The notes: generated from the sequence alone by a model not told the origin. 64,000 bases of DNA from Candidatus Aminicenantota bacterium (GCA_003141555.1 PLMN01000019.1:62001-126000), one strand, 5' to 3'. Shown: positions 52,048-61,075, numbered from the stretch's first letter. Program-made: numbers and translations.

Positions 52048-52398
52048 ATGATCATCGGCATCGGCATCGACCTCATCGAAGTCGCCCGCGTCCGGAAGGC
52101 GATCGAGCGCAATCCCCGCTTCGTCGACCGCGTCTTCACAGAAAAGGAGATCGCTTACAGCGAGGGCAAGAAATCGCGGTTCGAACACCTGGCCGCCCGC
52201 TTCGCTGTGAAAGAGGCCTTCTTCAAGGCGATCGGCCAGCGGATCGCCTGGGCCGACGTCGAGACGACCAATCTCCCGTCCGGCCAGCCGCAGGTCGCCC
52301 TGCTCGCCGAGAACACATACAGCTTCACCCGGAGCCACGTCACGATCTCCCACACGGCCGAATACGCCACGGCGATGGTGGTCCTGGAGAAGGATTAG
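52048..52398 (+). CDS. acpS: Holo-[acyl-carrier-protein] synthase
   Basis: 116-residue phosphopantetheinyl transferase that activates ACP. IIGIGIDLIEVARV carries the Mg-binding Asp; FTEKEIAYSE, HLAARFAVKEAFFKAIG (Glu and Lys of the active site) and VTISHTAEYATAMVVLE complete the family motifs. Start at 52048 with CAGGAG upstream; a longer frame overlapping uvrC is not needed. Its stop overlaps that of the convergent VWA gene by a few bases. Confidence 0.95.
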   Translation: MIIGIGIDLIEVARVRKAIERNPRFVDRVFTEKEIAYSEGKKSRFEHLAARFAVKEAFFKAIGQRIAWADVETTNLPSGQPQVALLAENTYSFTRSHVTISHTAEYATAMVVLEKD

Positions 52399-54383
52399 GG
52401 CTGCCTGATCGAGATCGGAACCTGGGCGTAAACGACAGCCTTCTTTCCCGCTTCCTCGGCTCGGATATAGAGGATATACTTCCCGGCGGCGATGCCTTCC
52501 ACGGCCAGCTCGGCCAATTGGAGCTCGATGTTTCCCTTGCGGGCTTTGCTCAGGAGCCCTAATGGAATCGACAAGTTCGTTCCGCTCGTCGTATCGATCA
52601 AGCTCGCCGAGATCGAAATATCTCCCGGCGCGGCGCCGGCAAGGGAGAACGGCAAAAGAACGTAGATCGCCTTGGCCCCCAGGGCCAATTCCCCCGTCAG
52701 CGGAGAAAATTTGGCCCGGTCGTAAACGTAGAAGTCCATCCAGGGCGCCGTGTTCTTCTTCGTCTGGTCATCGAGATACGCGAAATTGGATCCCGCGGCG
52801 AGCAAGAGCGGCGAGAGCAGGGTGAGCGCGCTAGCCGATCCCCCCGCGCCCGGCTTCGCCGGGACGACGGCGCGCGCGTAGGCCAGCGCGGCGTCGCCGG
52901 TGTCGAGATCGCGGACGATGATCCGACACCGATAGGTCCCGGGCCCGAGCGCGGCGTCCGAGGAATAGAACAGGTCCATCCCTCGGAACTTCGACAGGTC
53001 GGGCTTGATCTGCCGACGCTCGACGGCGTTGTCCTGCTCGTCGAAAATCAGGGAGACGACCTCGACTTTTTTCGTCAGGAATTTCTCGACGACGTCCGTT
53101 GGGATCTTGGACAACATGAGGACATGGGCCTCCCCTTTCTGCTCGAAGGCGAGGACGCGCATCGCGAACATGAGCGGAAGCGGCGGTTCGGTCTTTTCGG
53201 TCATGGCCAAGTCAAACAGGTGAAGGTCCTTCTCGAGATCGGAATAATCGCGGAAGGGCTTGGGATTGTAGTATCCGGGCTGCGACTGGAGATGATAGTC
53301 GCCCGACGTCAGCTCGACCTTGATCTTGTGGTATTTCCCGTCCCACGTCTCTTTGACGGGAAAGCCCAGGACATAGTAGTTGCGCGTCAGTTCCTGGATC
53401 TCCCGGGCGATGTCGGGAAAGTGGACGATGGCACCGATCTCCTTGAAAGCTTTGCCGCCGGTCTTCTCAGCGACGAAAGCGAGGAGAGCCTCGCCCTTCG
53501 TTCCCCCAGGATTGAAGGGATCCGGGGTCTCCGTATTGATCGCATAGAATGGCGCATTGGACGCCGCGAATTCCCGGCTCATTTCTTCCAGGCGGTCGCG
53601 ATAAGCGCGGTTATTGATCGGTCCGCCTTGCGAGAAATAGAGGATGTTCTTATATCCGGGAATATAGCGAAGCGCTTTGGCCAGAGCCATCATCCTATCC
53701 GTATTCAGTCCGCCGCCGCGACTGACCACGGCGATAGTCATGGTCCCGGTACCCTGACCGGACACGGCGATCGTCGGGGTGGACGCGTCTCCCGTCCCCC
53801 CGCTTTTCCTGCCTGGAACCTCTCGAATTCTTTGAATCGCTTCCCGCACCTTGGCATGGTCCGTCGTCAGGTAGCAATGGAGGACGATCCCCCGCATGAA
53901 CGAAGACGAAAAGACGCCAATCTCATCCGAGGGAAGCGTTTGCGTGTCCAGGAATTGGATCGCGGCCGCCCGAGATTTGGCGATCCCTTCTAAATCGTTG
54001 GCGTCAAGATCGATGAGGACGAAAAACTTCCGGCCCAGCCGCGGCGCGCCGGGTTCGGTCGGGACAAGCGCTTCTTTCGCCGGCGTCTCCGCGCCGACCG
54101 TACCCGTTTCCGGCGACATGTGCTTCTCGAATTCCGTGATCGCCTGGAGCACGCCGTTGTCATAAACGCGAAAAGCGGACTGGTCGAGGTGCGTGACGGG
54201 CTTCCCGCTCTTGTCCGTCACGTAGACCTGGATGAGCTTCAACGTGACCGAGACTTCGTGCTCGAGAGGCTTTTGGAGGCGGACGGCTTGCCCATCGGTC
54301 GATTGCGGGAGGCAAATGCCCGCGAGGGACAAGAAGCCGATGCCGAAAAACGTTATCGCCGCCATAGGATTCTTAGCTCTCAT
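52395..54383 (-). CDS. VWA-domain protein of the Acidobacterial type
   Basis: 662 residues, exported (signal peptide around AAITFFGIGFLSLAGICLPQ). VTLKLIQVYVTDKSGKPVTHLDQSAFRVYDNGVLQAITEFEK is the hallmark of the VWFA-related Acidobacterial domain family. The VWA fold follows (KFFVLIDLDANDLEG as a degenerate MIDAS start, YKNILYFSQGGPIN, FAASNAPFYAINTETPDPF). The C-terminal ~250 residues are beta-rich domains (TYRCRIIVRDLDTGDAALAYARAVV). The ATG overlaps the stop of the upstream secreted-protein gene (ATGA), suggesting a secreted pair. Role unknown. Confidence 0.88.
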   Translation of the reverse strand: MRAKNPMAAITFFGIGFLSLAGICLPQSTDGQAVRLQKPLEHEVSVTLKLIQVYVTDKSGKPVTHLDQSAFRVYDNGVLQAITEFEKHMSPETGTVGAETPAKEALVPTEPGAPRLGRKFFVLIDLDANDLEGIAKSRAAAIQFLDTQTLPSDEIGVFSSSFMRGIVLHCYLTTDHAKVREAIQRIREVPGRKSGGTGDASTPTIAVSGQGTGTMTIAVVSRGGGLNTDRMMALAKALRYIPGYKNILYFSQGGPINNRAYRDRLEEMSREFAASNAPFYAINTETPDPFNPGGTKGEALLAFVAEKTGGKAFKEIGAIVHFPDIAREIQELTRNYYVLGFPVKETWDGKYHKIKVELTSGDYHLQSQPGYYNPKPFRDYSDLEKDLHLFDLAMTEKTEPPLPLMFAMRVLAFEQKGEAHVLMLSKIPTDVVEKFLTKKVEVVSLIFDEQDNAVERRQIKPDLSKFRGMDLFYSSDAALGPGTYRCRIIVRDLDTGDAALAYARAVVPAKPGAGGSASALTLLSPLLLAAGSNFAYLDDQTKKNTAPWMDFYVYDRAKFSPLTGELALGAKAIYVLLPFSLAGAAPGDISISASLIDTTSGTNLSIPLGLLSKARKGNIELQLAELAVEGIAAGKYILYIRAEEAGKKAVVYAQVPISIRQP

Positions 54384-55273
54384 TTGATTTCAACCTCGAC
54401 GGTGAAGAATTTGAAGTCCTTATATTCCGCGTCGACTTTGGTTCTAATAAAAGCGCGGCCTTTTTCATCGACATAAGTCTCTTCGATGCGAAGAGCGCTC
54501 GGGAATCGCATGCCATTTTTTTCGATATTCAACTCGGTCCCCATGGTCAGCCTCGGGGTACGCAAGAACTTCTTTCCCCGTTCCTCGAACAGCTCCCAGT
54601 TGCCGATATGCGTTTCCCTCCACTCGATCCTGAGAATATCGGCCGACGAGGGATCGAGCCACGCCTTGCCATAAGAACATCTGGCATTGTCCGCGTGCGC
54701 TTTTTGCTTTGCCTCGATGACGACGAACTGGACCTTATTGATATTCTCGGTCCCGATTATCGTAAAGTCATAAGCCGGCTGATTCCGTTCGGCGAATATG
54801 GAAATGGGAGCGAGCAAGGCATTGCCGAAGACGAAGCTCGCGGTCTTCAGTTCGGCGTTCGGCACGTGCTTTTTCTCTCCGTCCTCTTCGAGAAGGATCC
54901 TCGATTCGCGGATTTTTCCTCCCTGCCGAATGCACTGATAATCGTGGACAAAGGATGCTTTGATCTTCCTGATCTGTCCGGCCAATGAATGGACTCGCGT
55001 CCGATCCAAGGCTATATCAGACGGCTTGAGAACGTCGAGGAGTGGATCGATCGTTTCCTTGATCTCTTCGAGACAAGTAAAATCGAAAATAACGCTCTCG
55101 AGCTTGCGGCTGTATTCCGCCGTCGCTTTTAATATAACGCTTAAATCGGGCTTGACGGAGGCATTCCCCTGGCCCGCCGAGACCGACGTAGTGCCCGCGA
55201 TATGCGAAGAGAGCGTTATCCCCGCGAGTAACAAAGCCGATCCGATACCAAACAATCTTTTTTGAAGGCCCAT
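54380..55273 (-). CDS. Exported protein of unknown function paired with the VWA protein
   Basis: 297 residues with a signal peptide (LFGIGSALLLAGITLSSHIAG). The N-terminal part is helical (LSVILKATAEYSRKLESVIFDFTCLEEIKE); the rest is a beta-rich domain with RESRILLEEDGEKKHVP, YDFTIIGTENINKVQFVVIEAKQK, GKAWLDPSSADILRIEWRET and RFPSALRIEETYVDEKGRAFIRTKV, reminiscent of LolA/outer-membrane-lipoprotein-sorting folds. No catalytic motif seen. Translationally coupled to the VWA gene. Confidence 0.78.
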   Translation of the reverse strand: MGLQKRLFGIGSALLLAGITLSSHIAGTTSVSAGQGNASVKPDLSVILKATAEYSRKLESVIFDFTCLEEIKETIDPLLDVLKPSDIALDRTRVHSLAGQIRKIKASFVHDYQCIRQGGKIRESRILLEEDGEKKHVPNAELKTASFVFGNALLAPISIFAERNQPAYDFTIIGTENINKVQFVVIEAKQKAHADNARCSYGKAWLDPSSADILRIEWRETHIGNWELFEERGKKFLRTPRLTMGTELNIEKNGMRFPSALRIEETYVDEKGRAFIRTKVDAEYKDFKFFTVEVEIK

Positions 55274-55376
55274 CCCCTCTCCTGACGATTAATCCCTTTC
55301 GCAAAAAGCACAAGCACGAGCGGTCTCTCTACGCGTTGCTCTCTTCATTTCAGGCGCTTGGCCGAAAAAACCAGGC

Positions 55377-56378
55377 TCATCTCCTGACCTCCTCGCCGGT
55401 CGGATTCTTGCCTTCGATCCGCCGCTCCGTCAGCTCCCGGAACGTCGTGACCGCCAAGCTCGGCCAGATCCAATCGCCTTCGCCTTTCGGAGGGACCGGG
55501 ACACAAAAAGCCGCCTTCACGTCTTCCAGCGACTTCTTTTCGTTGAACATGGCCAGGACCTTCGCTTGCATCTCCTCGAGCGAGCGGAGAATCGCTTTGA
55601 TTTCCTCCCGCCCCACGGGATCCGCGTGGCCGGGGATGAACGTCCGGATCTCGGGTTTCACGGCAAGGAGCATGCTCAGCGCGGTCACGAGCCCGAATGA
55701 ATATCCGCCCTTGTAGCTTTGGACGAACGGCTCGTGATGGACGAAGACGAGATCGCCGATAAAGGCCACGCCCCGCGCGGGGAATAAAACGGCGACGTCG
55801 CCGCCTGTATGGGCCGGGCCGCAGGCGATGAGCTCGATGTCCTCCGCGCCGAATCGGATGGTCATTCGACCGTCAAACGCGATCGCCGGATGGTATTCCG
55901 GCATGGCCCTCGCCGTCGCCTCCGACGAATAGAGGCCCGATGGCGCGTTCATCTCCAGGAGCGTCCACATCCCGTTCGCCAGCTCCTGCCGGCACTTGGC
56001 GCTGCAGATGATCTCCGCCGCCTCGGGGTAAGCTTCATATCCGTTGAAGCAGTCTGAATCGCTATGGGTGAAAATGACCTTGGTAATAGGCTTCGGCGTC
56101 ACCCTCCGAATCTCCCGGACGACCTTCTTCGAGGCGCTGTAGGTCGCCTTGGAATCGATCACCAGCACGCCCTCGTCCCCTACTAGAAAGCCCACGTTGA
56201 CGCCCCATTCGCCCTTGGCCAGATAGAGGCCGGCGCCGAGATTCGCGATTTCCAGAGCGGGGGGCTCGTTTTTCGCGAAATAATTGAAGACCTGTTGCGC
56301 CTCCGCGGCCGCCCGGCCGAGGGAGACGAGAGCGGCCGCGCCCAAGGCCGCGAGCGCGATCCAGGCTTTCCTACGCAT
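55377..56378 (-). CDS. Exported MBL-fold hydrolase-like protein with altered metal site
   Basis: 333 residues: signal peptide, then a metallo-beta-lactamase fold (GVNVGFLVGDEGVLVIDSKATYSASK). The metal motif HxHxDH appears as THSDSDCFNGY (His105, Asp107, Asp109, Cys110), so two histidines are replaced by Asp and Cys. The later ligands GPAHTGGDVAVLFP and FIPGHADPVG are kept. Metal loading or chemistry may thus differ from lactonase/glyoxalase relatives. It lies downstream of the TonB-C gene in the third sigma-factor cluster (about 20 bp gap). Confidence 0.83.
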   Translation of the reverse strand: MRRKAWIALAALGAAALVSLGRAAAEAQQVFNYFAKNEPPALEIANLGAGLYLAKGEWGVNVGFLVGDEGVLVIDSKATYSASKKVVREIRRVTPKPITKVIFTHSDSDCFNGYEAYPEAAEIICSAKCRQELANGMWTLLEMNAPSGLYSSEATARAMPEYHPAIAFDGRMTIRFGAEDIELIACGPAHTGGDVAVLFPARGVAFIGDLVFVHHEPFVQSYKGGYSFGLVTALSMLLAVKPEIRTFIPGHADPVGREEIKAILRSLEEMQAKVLAMFNEKKSLEDVKAAFCVPVPPKGEGDWIWPSLAVTTFRELTERRIEGKNPTGEEVRR

Positions 56379-56399
56379 GGGCCTTCGAGGAACGCATCG

Positions 56400-57461
56400 T
56401 CATTTCCGCGGGGGATCGTCCCGGCCCGCGCCGGATTTGCCTCTTTTCCCGTCCGGGCCTCCGCCGGCCCCCCCCGAGTCGGGCAGCTTGTAATCGACGG
56501 TCATGAAGAACGACGAGGACGCCGGCCCTCCCTTGTCGATGATCGGATCGAAAGCCCATTGGCGAAGAGCCTCGAGCGCGGAACGGTCCAAGTCGGGATG
56601 CGCCTTCTGCCAGACGCGGACGGATTTCACTTTTCCCGATTCATCCGTCTGCACGAAGAGAGTGACCAAGCCCTCGATCCCCTTCTGCTGGCAGCTTTCG
56701 GGATAGAGGGGCTTGACCTGCACCCGGGGCTTGGGAGGAACGTAGGCGTCGGCCATCAGCGAAGGCGCTTCGTCGGGAGCGACCCTGACCGCCGCGCCGC
56801 GGCCCGCGTCGTCCGTCTGCTTCTTCACCTGGATCGAGAGGAAGAACGCGTGGCCGTTGACCGGAAAGCCGAAGACGACTGAATCGTCCAGCCGGGTGGC
56901 GATCTCGGTATTCAGGATCTTCTCGCCGGCGCCCCAGGCGGCTTCTATTTTCTCGGAATCGGTCAGGGAGACGATCCGGCGTTGGCCATCCCAAGTTTCG
57001 CGATACTGCGACAGATGTTGGAGCCCTAAGTGCCGCCAGACTTCGAGCCGCAGCGAAATCTTCGTCCCTTCGCGCTTTTGAGGATAGTAGGAAATCTCGT
57101 AGAGCATGCCGTCGAGGACGATCGCCTCGTTCAGGACTTCCTTCTTCCCGTCCCAAACGATACGGCCGGAGGTTAGGTAATCCACCTGATTCAGGCGGTA
57201 GACGCCCGAAAGCTCGACCTTTATGGCCGAAACATACGTCAGGTTCGCCTCCGCGGCGTAAGACGCCCGGGGAGCGGGAAGAAACACGGGATCGGAGAAG
57301 GAAGTGACGATCACGGCGGGCATCGACGGGCCCGGGGCCTCGGACATCAGCGCCCGGAAAAATCGCGATTCGATCACCAGATCCTCCCCGGCCATGGCCA
57401 GGGACGCGGAGAAGATCAGGAAGGCCGCGCCGGCGAAAAGATTTATTTGATAACGTTTCAT
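56400..57461 (-). CDS. Exported protein with TonB C-terminal domain
   Basis: 353 residues. A signal peptide (LFAGAAFLIFSASLAMA) precedes a ~210-residue beta-rich region (VELSGVYRLNQVDYLTSGRIVWDGKKEVLNEAI). The last ~100 residues form a TonB-C domain: KPLYPESCQQKGIEGLVTLFVQTDESGKVKSVRVWQ and DRSALEALRQWAFDP. There is no N-terminal anchor plus Pro-rich spacer of true TonB, so it probably does not energise transporters. It follows an anti-sigma gene by 1 bp. Confidence 0.82.
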   Translation of the reverse strand: MKRYQINLFAGAAFLIFSASLAMAGEDLVIESRFFRALMSEAPGPSMPAVIVTSFSDPVFLPAPRASYAAEANLTYVSAIKVELSGVYRLNQVDYLTSGRIVWDGKKEVLNEAIVLDGMLYEISYYPQKREGTKISLRLEVWRHLGLQHLSQYRETWDGQRRIVSLTDSEKIEAAWGAGEKILNTEIATRLDDSVVFGFPVNGHAFFLSIQVKKQTDDAGRGAAVRVAPDEAPSLMADAYVPPKPRVQVKPLYPESCQQKGIEGLVTLFVQTDESGKVKSVRVWQKAHPDLDRSALEALRQWAFDPIIDKGGPASSSFFMTVDYKLPDSGGAGGGPDGKRGKSGAGRDDPPRK

Positions 57462-57462
57462 C

Positions 57463-58023
57463 TCAGCCCCCTATATCCTTTGACGGCACGATCCAGATGA
57501 ACGAAGCCTTCGGCGTTTGATATATGAACGGCTTGGCCGGCTTTCCATTCAGCTCGACGGAGATCACATGGACCCGGGGGGCCGTCTCGATGCGGGCGTC
57601 TCTCGCCGTCGGCCCGATACCGGAAGCTCCGCCGCTGGGCGACCTGAGGAGAAAATAGCCGCCCAGGCCGAGAATGATGAAGGCGGCTGCCGCGGCCGCT
57701 CCCCAAGCGAACCGGCGGAACCACGCCCGGCGGGCAGCGGCGCTGCGGCCCGGTCCGGCCGGGATCGCCGGAGAAAAATCCGTCGGTCCCGGCGCACGAT
57801 AGTGGGCTGCTTCCGCTGCCGATGAGGAGATTCCCCCCAGATAGCGGAGCATCCGGAGTGAAGTCGACTTTTGTATGAACTCGGCCAGCCGTGCCTCGTC
57901 CCGCAAGAAATGCCGGCATTTCGCGCAGCCGTCCAAATGCTCGCGAACCCGATCGTCGTCGGCCGGCGACCGTCCGTCATCAAGGAGATCATAAATCCGC
58001 GATCGACAACGCTTACAGTTCAT
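57463..58023 (-). CDS. Zinc-finger anti-sigma factor
   Basis: 186 residues. zf-HC2 domain: MNCKRCRSRIYDLLDDG and REHLDGCAKCRHFL hold the Cys/His set. After a linker, one membrane span (FAWGAAAAAAFIILGLGGYFLL) leads to a ~60-residue periplasmic domain (VHVISVELNGKPAKPFIYQT). It overlaps the preceding ECF sigma gene by 11 bp and should inhibit that sigma factor. Confidence 0.88.
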   Translation of the reverse strand: MNCKRCRSRIYDLLDDGRSPADDDRVREHLDGCAKCRHFLRDEARLAEFIQKSTSLRMLRYLGGISSSAAEAAHYRAPGPTDFSPAIPAGPGRSAAARRAWFRRFAWGAAAAAAFIILGLGGYFLLRSPSGGASGIGPTARDARIETAPRVHVISVELNGKPAKPFIYQTPKASFIWIVPSKDIGG

Positions 58024-58594
58024 GAGATTTCTCCTTGTCCCGAAGTCCGCCGCCGCCGGACTCCTGGAGAAGACGGCGCTTCAATTTCAGGGTGGCGTGG
58101 AACAGGCGCGATTTCACCGTTCCGGGCGACACGCCCAGCACTTCGCCGATTTCGCGGATGGTGAATCCCTCCCCGTATCGGAGATGGATGATCTCCCGCT
58201 GCTTGGGAGGAAGCGCCCCGACCGCGGTTTCGATGCCCGGATCCGCCGAGCGCTCGCCGTCCGGGAACGCGGGGGGATCATCGCGCGGAACCCCAAGGGA
58301 GCCCTTCCGAACTAATGCCGACCAACGCCAATCCCTGCGTCGTTGATTGAGGTAAATATTCCTGAGGATGCGATAGAGCCAGCCATACACCTGTGACTCG
58401 CCGCGAAAGCTCGAGATGCCGCGGATGGCTTGAAAAAGCGTTTCTTGGACCAAGTCCTGCGCTTCGTATTCGTTCCGGCAGAGGAAGAATGCCCCTTTTA
58501 AGAGCCGATCGCCATAAAGTTCCGCCATTCGAGCCAGGGCGGCCGGATCCCTCTCGCGGAGCAGACGCCGGAATGCCTTGTCGTCGTCGAGCAT
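58013..58594 (-). CDS. ECF sigma factor
   Basis: 193 residues. Region 2: LARMAELYGDRLLKGAFFLCRNEYEAQDLVQETLFQAIRGIS and VYGWLYRILRNIYLNQRRRDW; region 4: LPPKQREIIHLRYGEGFTIREIGEVLGVSPGTVKSRLFHATLKLKRRL. It leads the anti-sigma/TonB-C/MBL cluster. A GAGGGGAC stretch lies before the ATG. The possible ECF promoter is at 58612-58638. Confidence 0.9.
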   Translation of the reverse strand: MLDDDKAFRRLLRERDPAALARMAELYGDRLLKGAFFLCRNEYEAQDLVQETLFQAIRGISSFRGESQVYGWLYRILRNIYLNQRRRDWRWSALVRKGSLGVPRDDPPAFPDGERSADPGIETAVGALPPKQREIIHLRYGEGFTIREIGEVLGVSPGTVKSRLFHATLKLKRRLLQESGGGGLRDKEKSHEL

Positions 58595-58611
58595 GTCCCC
58601 TCATCTACTAA

Positions 58612-58638
58612 GTAACACAGGGGCTCGAAAGGGTTCAA
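58612..58638 (-). promoter_or_regulatory. Possible ECF-type promoter of the third sigma operon
   Basis: Minus-strand TTGAACC (58638-58632), 14-nt spacer and TGTTAC (58617-58612), about 20 bases before the ATG. The GAACC core is like -35 elements of ECF promoters; the spacing is a little short. Confidence 0.4.
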
Positions 58639-58753
58639 TTCCGAGCATCATCTTTCCATGAGAATCTGAGAGCTCGCCCCGCGTCATTTCGAGGAGGCAA
58701 GAAGGATTTTCAGTCCATTGACGTTATTAGCCGGGTGTATTACAATGTGTGAC

Positions 58754-58975
58754 ATGAAAACAGCGACTTTGACCATCCGGTTGGACGAAGACACGGAGCG
58801 GCTCCTGGCCCAATCGAGCCGGCGGTCCGGCAAGAATCGGAGCGAGATCGCGCGCGAAGCCATCCGGCGGCAGCTGAGAATCGAGCGCTTCCGGGAGCTT
58901 CGCGCCGAGAGCATCCCTTATGCCGAAGCCGCCGGTTTCTTCACCGACGAGGACGTCTTTCGCGAAGTTTCGTGA
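58754..58975 (+). CDS. Ribbon-helix-helix antitoxin
   Basis: 73 residues. MKTATLTIRLDEDTERLLAQ and RRSGKNRSEIAREAIRRQLRIERFREL make an RHH DNA-binding domain like CopG/ParD; the rest (AESIPYAEAAGFFTDEDVF) is the toxin-binding tail. Start at 58754 after an in-frame earlier ATG at 58718 that lacks coding character. It overlaps the PIN toxin gene (GTGA). Confidence 0.88.
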   Translation: MKTATLTIRLDEDTERLLAQSSRRSGKNRSEIAREAIRRQLRIERFRELRAESIPYAEAAGFFTDEDVFREVS

Positions 58976-59415
58976 AGATCTTCCTCGACACGAATGTCCT
59001 GGCCTCGGCCATAGGCACGCGAGGCCTGTGTCGCGAAATCGTCGAAAGCGTCCTCGAGGCGCATGAGCTCATCGTCCCCCCAACTTTGTTGTCGGAGCTG
59101 GAACGAACCCTCGACAAGAAATTCGGATTTCCCCAAGAGCTCATAGCGAAATGGCGGGATCTTCTCTTGTCGGAATCGACCCAGGCCTACGTCTTGGAAA
59201 GGCTTCAATTGCCGCTTAAAGACCGAAGTGATATCGTCCTCCTCTCCGACGCGGCGGCTGGAAAAGCCGCGATATTCATCACGGGAGATCGCGAGTTATT
59301 GAGTGCCGGGAAGCTCGAGACCATGGAAATCATTTCCCCCCGAACATATTGGGAGCGATTCAATCCCAGGCGCGTCGCTGCCGTCCGGCCGGCGCCATCC
59401 AAGAAGGACCGATGA
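58972..59415 (+). CDS. PIN-domain toxin (ribonuclease)
   Basis: 147 residues. KIFLDTNVLASA has Asp6, LLSELERTL has Glu42, and DRSDIVLLSDAAAGKAAIFITGDREL carries the later acidic residues of the Mg-binding site. GTG start at 58972 overlapping the antitoxin stop. With the RHH partner it forms a VapBC-like type II module; the protein would cleave RNA when free. Confidence 0.9.
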   Translation: MKIFLDTNVLASAIGTRGLCREIVESVLEAHELIVPPTLLSELERTLDKKFGFPQELIAKWRDLLLSESTQAYVLERLQLPLKDRSDIVLLSDAAAGKAAIFITGDRELLSAGKLETMEIISPRTYWERFNPRRVAAVRPAPSKKDR

Positions 59416-59520
59416 TCCCGATCCTTGCCCACTTCAATAAAAACTAACCTTTTCTCGCTGAGCAGTGTATAGTTTATAAAGGGTCAATGCTGGCCCAAGA
59501 AAACACGGAGGAGACAGGGA

Positions 59521-61029
59521 ATGAAAAAAGCGCTGGTCGCCCTCGCGGTTCTCGTCCTCGCCGCTATGGCTTCTGCCCAGACCTGGTTCAAGGGCACCCT
59601 CGACCAGGCGATCGCCAAGGCCCGCACCGAAAAGAAGCTGGTCCTTCTCGATTTCTACTCGAGTGGCTGAGGGGCCTGTAGACTGCTGGGTCAGCAGTTT
59701 TACACCGCCCCCAAGTTCCAGGACTTCCTGAACAAAAACTTTGTCCTCTGGCGCGCCGACAACGAGGAAGCCGTCGGCGTCGCCACGTTCTCGAAATTCA
59801 AAATCAGCGCCACCCCGACCGTCATGTTCCTCGACGGCGACGGCGCCGAAGTCGACTGGATCGTCGGCTATGGCCCTCCTCCCGAAGAATTTCAGGAGAA
59901 ATTGGCCAAGATCGTAGCCGGCGGCGAGACGTTCAAGGACCTGAGCGTCGCCTACGCCAAGAATCCCAAGGATGCGGCGACGGTCTTCAAGCTGGCCCTC
60001 AAGTGGGCCTATCGTTATGACTACTCCAAGGCGATTCCCCTCTACAAGGAGGTCATCACCCTCGACCCCGACGGCAAGGCCGGCACCTACACGAACGAAT
60101 ACACCAAGGTGACGGTCCCCTACACGGAATACGCTGCTCTCCAGGTCGCGGCCCAGGGAATTTCGGCTAATCCGCCCTCGGCCAAGCCGATCCGCGACTT
60201 CCTGGCCAAGCATCCGAAGAGCCCGCTCGTGAGGGACGCCTACGCGCGGTTGGCGGGCTATTACGGCCGGACCGCTCCCAAGGAGGAAGCCGGGCCGTTC
60301 TTCGAGGAATATGCGGCCAAGTTCCCCGACGACCCGACAATCCTCGACCAGTGGCTCGCTCGCATCATCAAGGACAAGGGGCCTTACGAAAAAGGCGTCG
60401 AGCTGGCCGAGAAGATCCAGAAGGCGCGCCGCGGCCTCACGCTCCCCGATCCTAACCAGAACGTGGCCGAGCTATATCTGCTCAAGGGCGACAAGGACAA
60501 GGCCGACGACGCGTTCGGCAAAAGCTACATGGAAAACCAGCTGTTCACCCTGGCCTACAACCTGATCGGCTACGCCGACTACTGGATCGGCAAGGACGCC
60601 AACAAGGAAAGCGCGCAGGCCATGGCCGAGAAAGCGCTGGCTATGGAGCCGGACAACGCCTACATCATGCAGCAGGTGGCCGGCGTCTACATCAAGCTGA
60701 AACTGGATGACAAGGCGCTGGCCCTCTTCGGGCCCGCTTACGCCAAGAAGAACGACAAGGACGCGAACGCCTTGTCGAGCTACGCCTCATTCTGGAGCGG
60801 CCAGGGCAAGAACCTCGACGGCGCGCTGGCCGCGGCCAAGAAGGCGATCGAGCTCAAGCCGGCCCAATACTACAACTGGGTGACGCTGAGCGGCGTCCAG
60901 GAGAAGCTGAAGAACAACGCCGAAGCCGTCAAGGCCCTGGAAAAAGCGATCGATCTCGCGCCCGAGACGATCAAGGATTACTACAAGAAGAACCTGGAGA
61001 AGCTGAAAGGCGACACGGCCAAGAAATAG
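59521..61029 (+). CDS. Probable selenoprotein: thioredoxin-fold domain with U-x-x-C plus helical repeats
   Basis: Reading through an in-frame TGA (codon 50, 59668-59670) gives a 502-residue exported protein. After a signal peptide (MKKALVALAVLVLAAMASAQ) comes a thioredoxin-like domain: LDQAIAKARTEKKLVLLDFY, then S-S-G-U50-G-A-C53-R, and the cis-Pro loop at residue 99 (ISATPTVMFLDGDG). The TGA is exactly where the first Cys of CxxC would be. The frame stays open for 452 codons after it, with the same codon style. From about residue 125 on, TPR-like helical repeats follow (KALAMEPDNAYIMQQVAGVYIKL, KAIELKPAQYYNWVTLSGVQEKL). GGAGGAG precedes the ATG. A nonsense mutation is the alternative. Confidence 0.8.
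59668..59711 (+). promoter_or_regulatory. SECIS-like hairpin for selenocysteine insertion
   Basis: Immediately after TGA, GGGGC (59671-59675) pairs with GCCCC (59707-59711); TGTAGA (59677-59682) pairs with TTTACA (59699-59704) with one G-T; CTGCT (59683-59687) pairs with AGCAG (59693-59697). That is 16 bp with a C/CC internal loop and a bulged T (59698), around apical loop GGGTC (59688-59692). The E. coli fdhF SECIS also has GGUC at the apex, and the 17 nt between TGA and the loop fits the known spacing. Confidence 0.75.
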
Positions 61030-61075
61030 CCGCGGAGAAGAATGGGCGCGGCGGGAAAGGGCCGCGGCCTGCCCC

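Noticed and set aside
59668-59670. TGA as a simple nonsense mutation making a pseudogene
   Set aside because: Not excluded, but the rest of the frame is undamaged over 1.3 kb, the codon sits on the redox Cys position and a SECIS-like hairpin follows; recoding explains all three.
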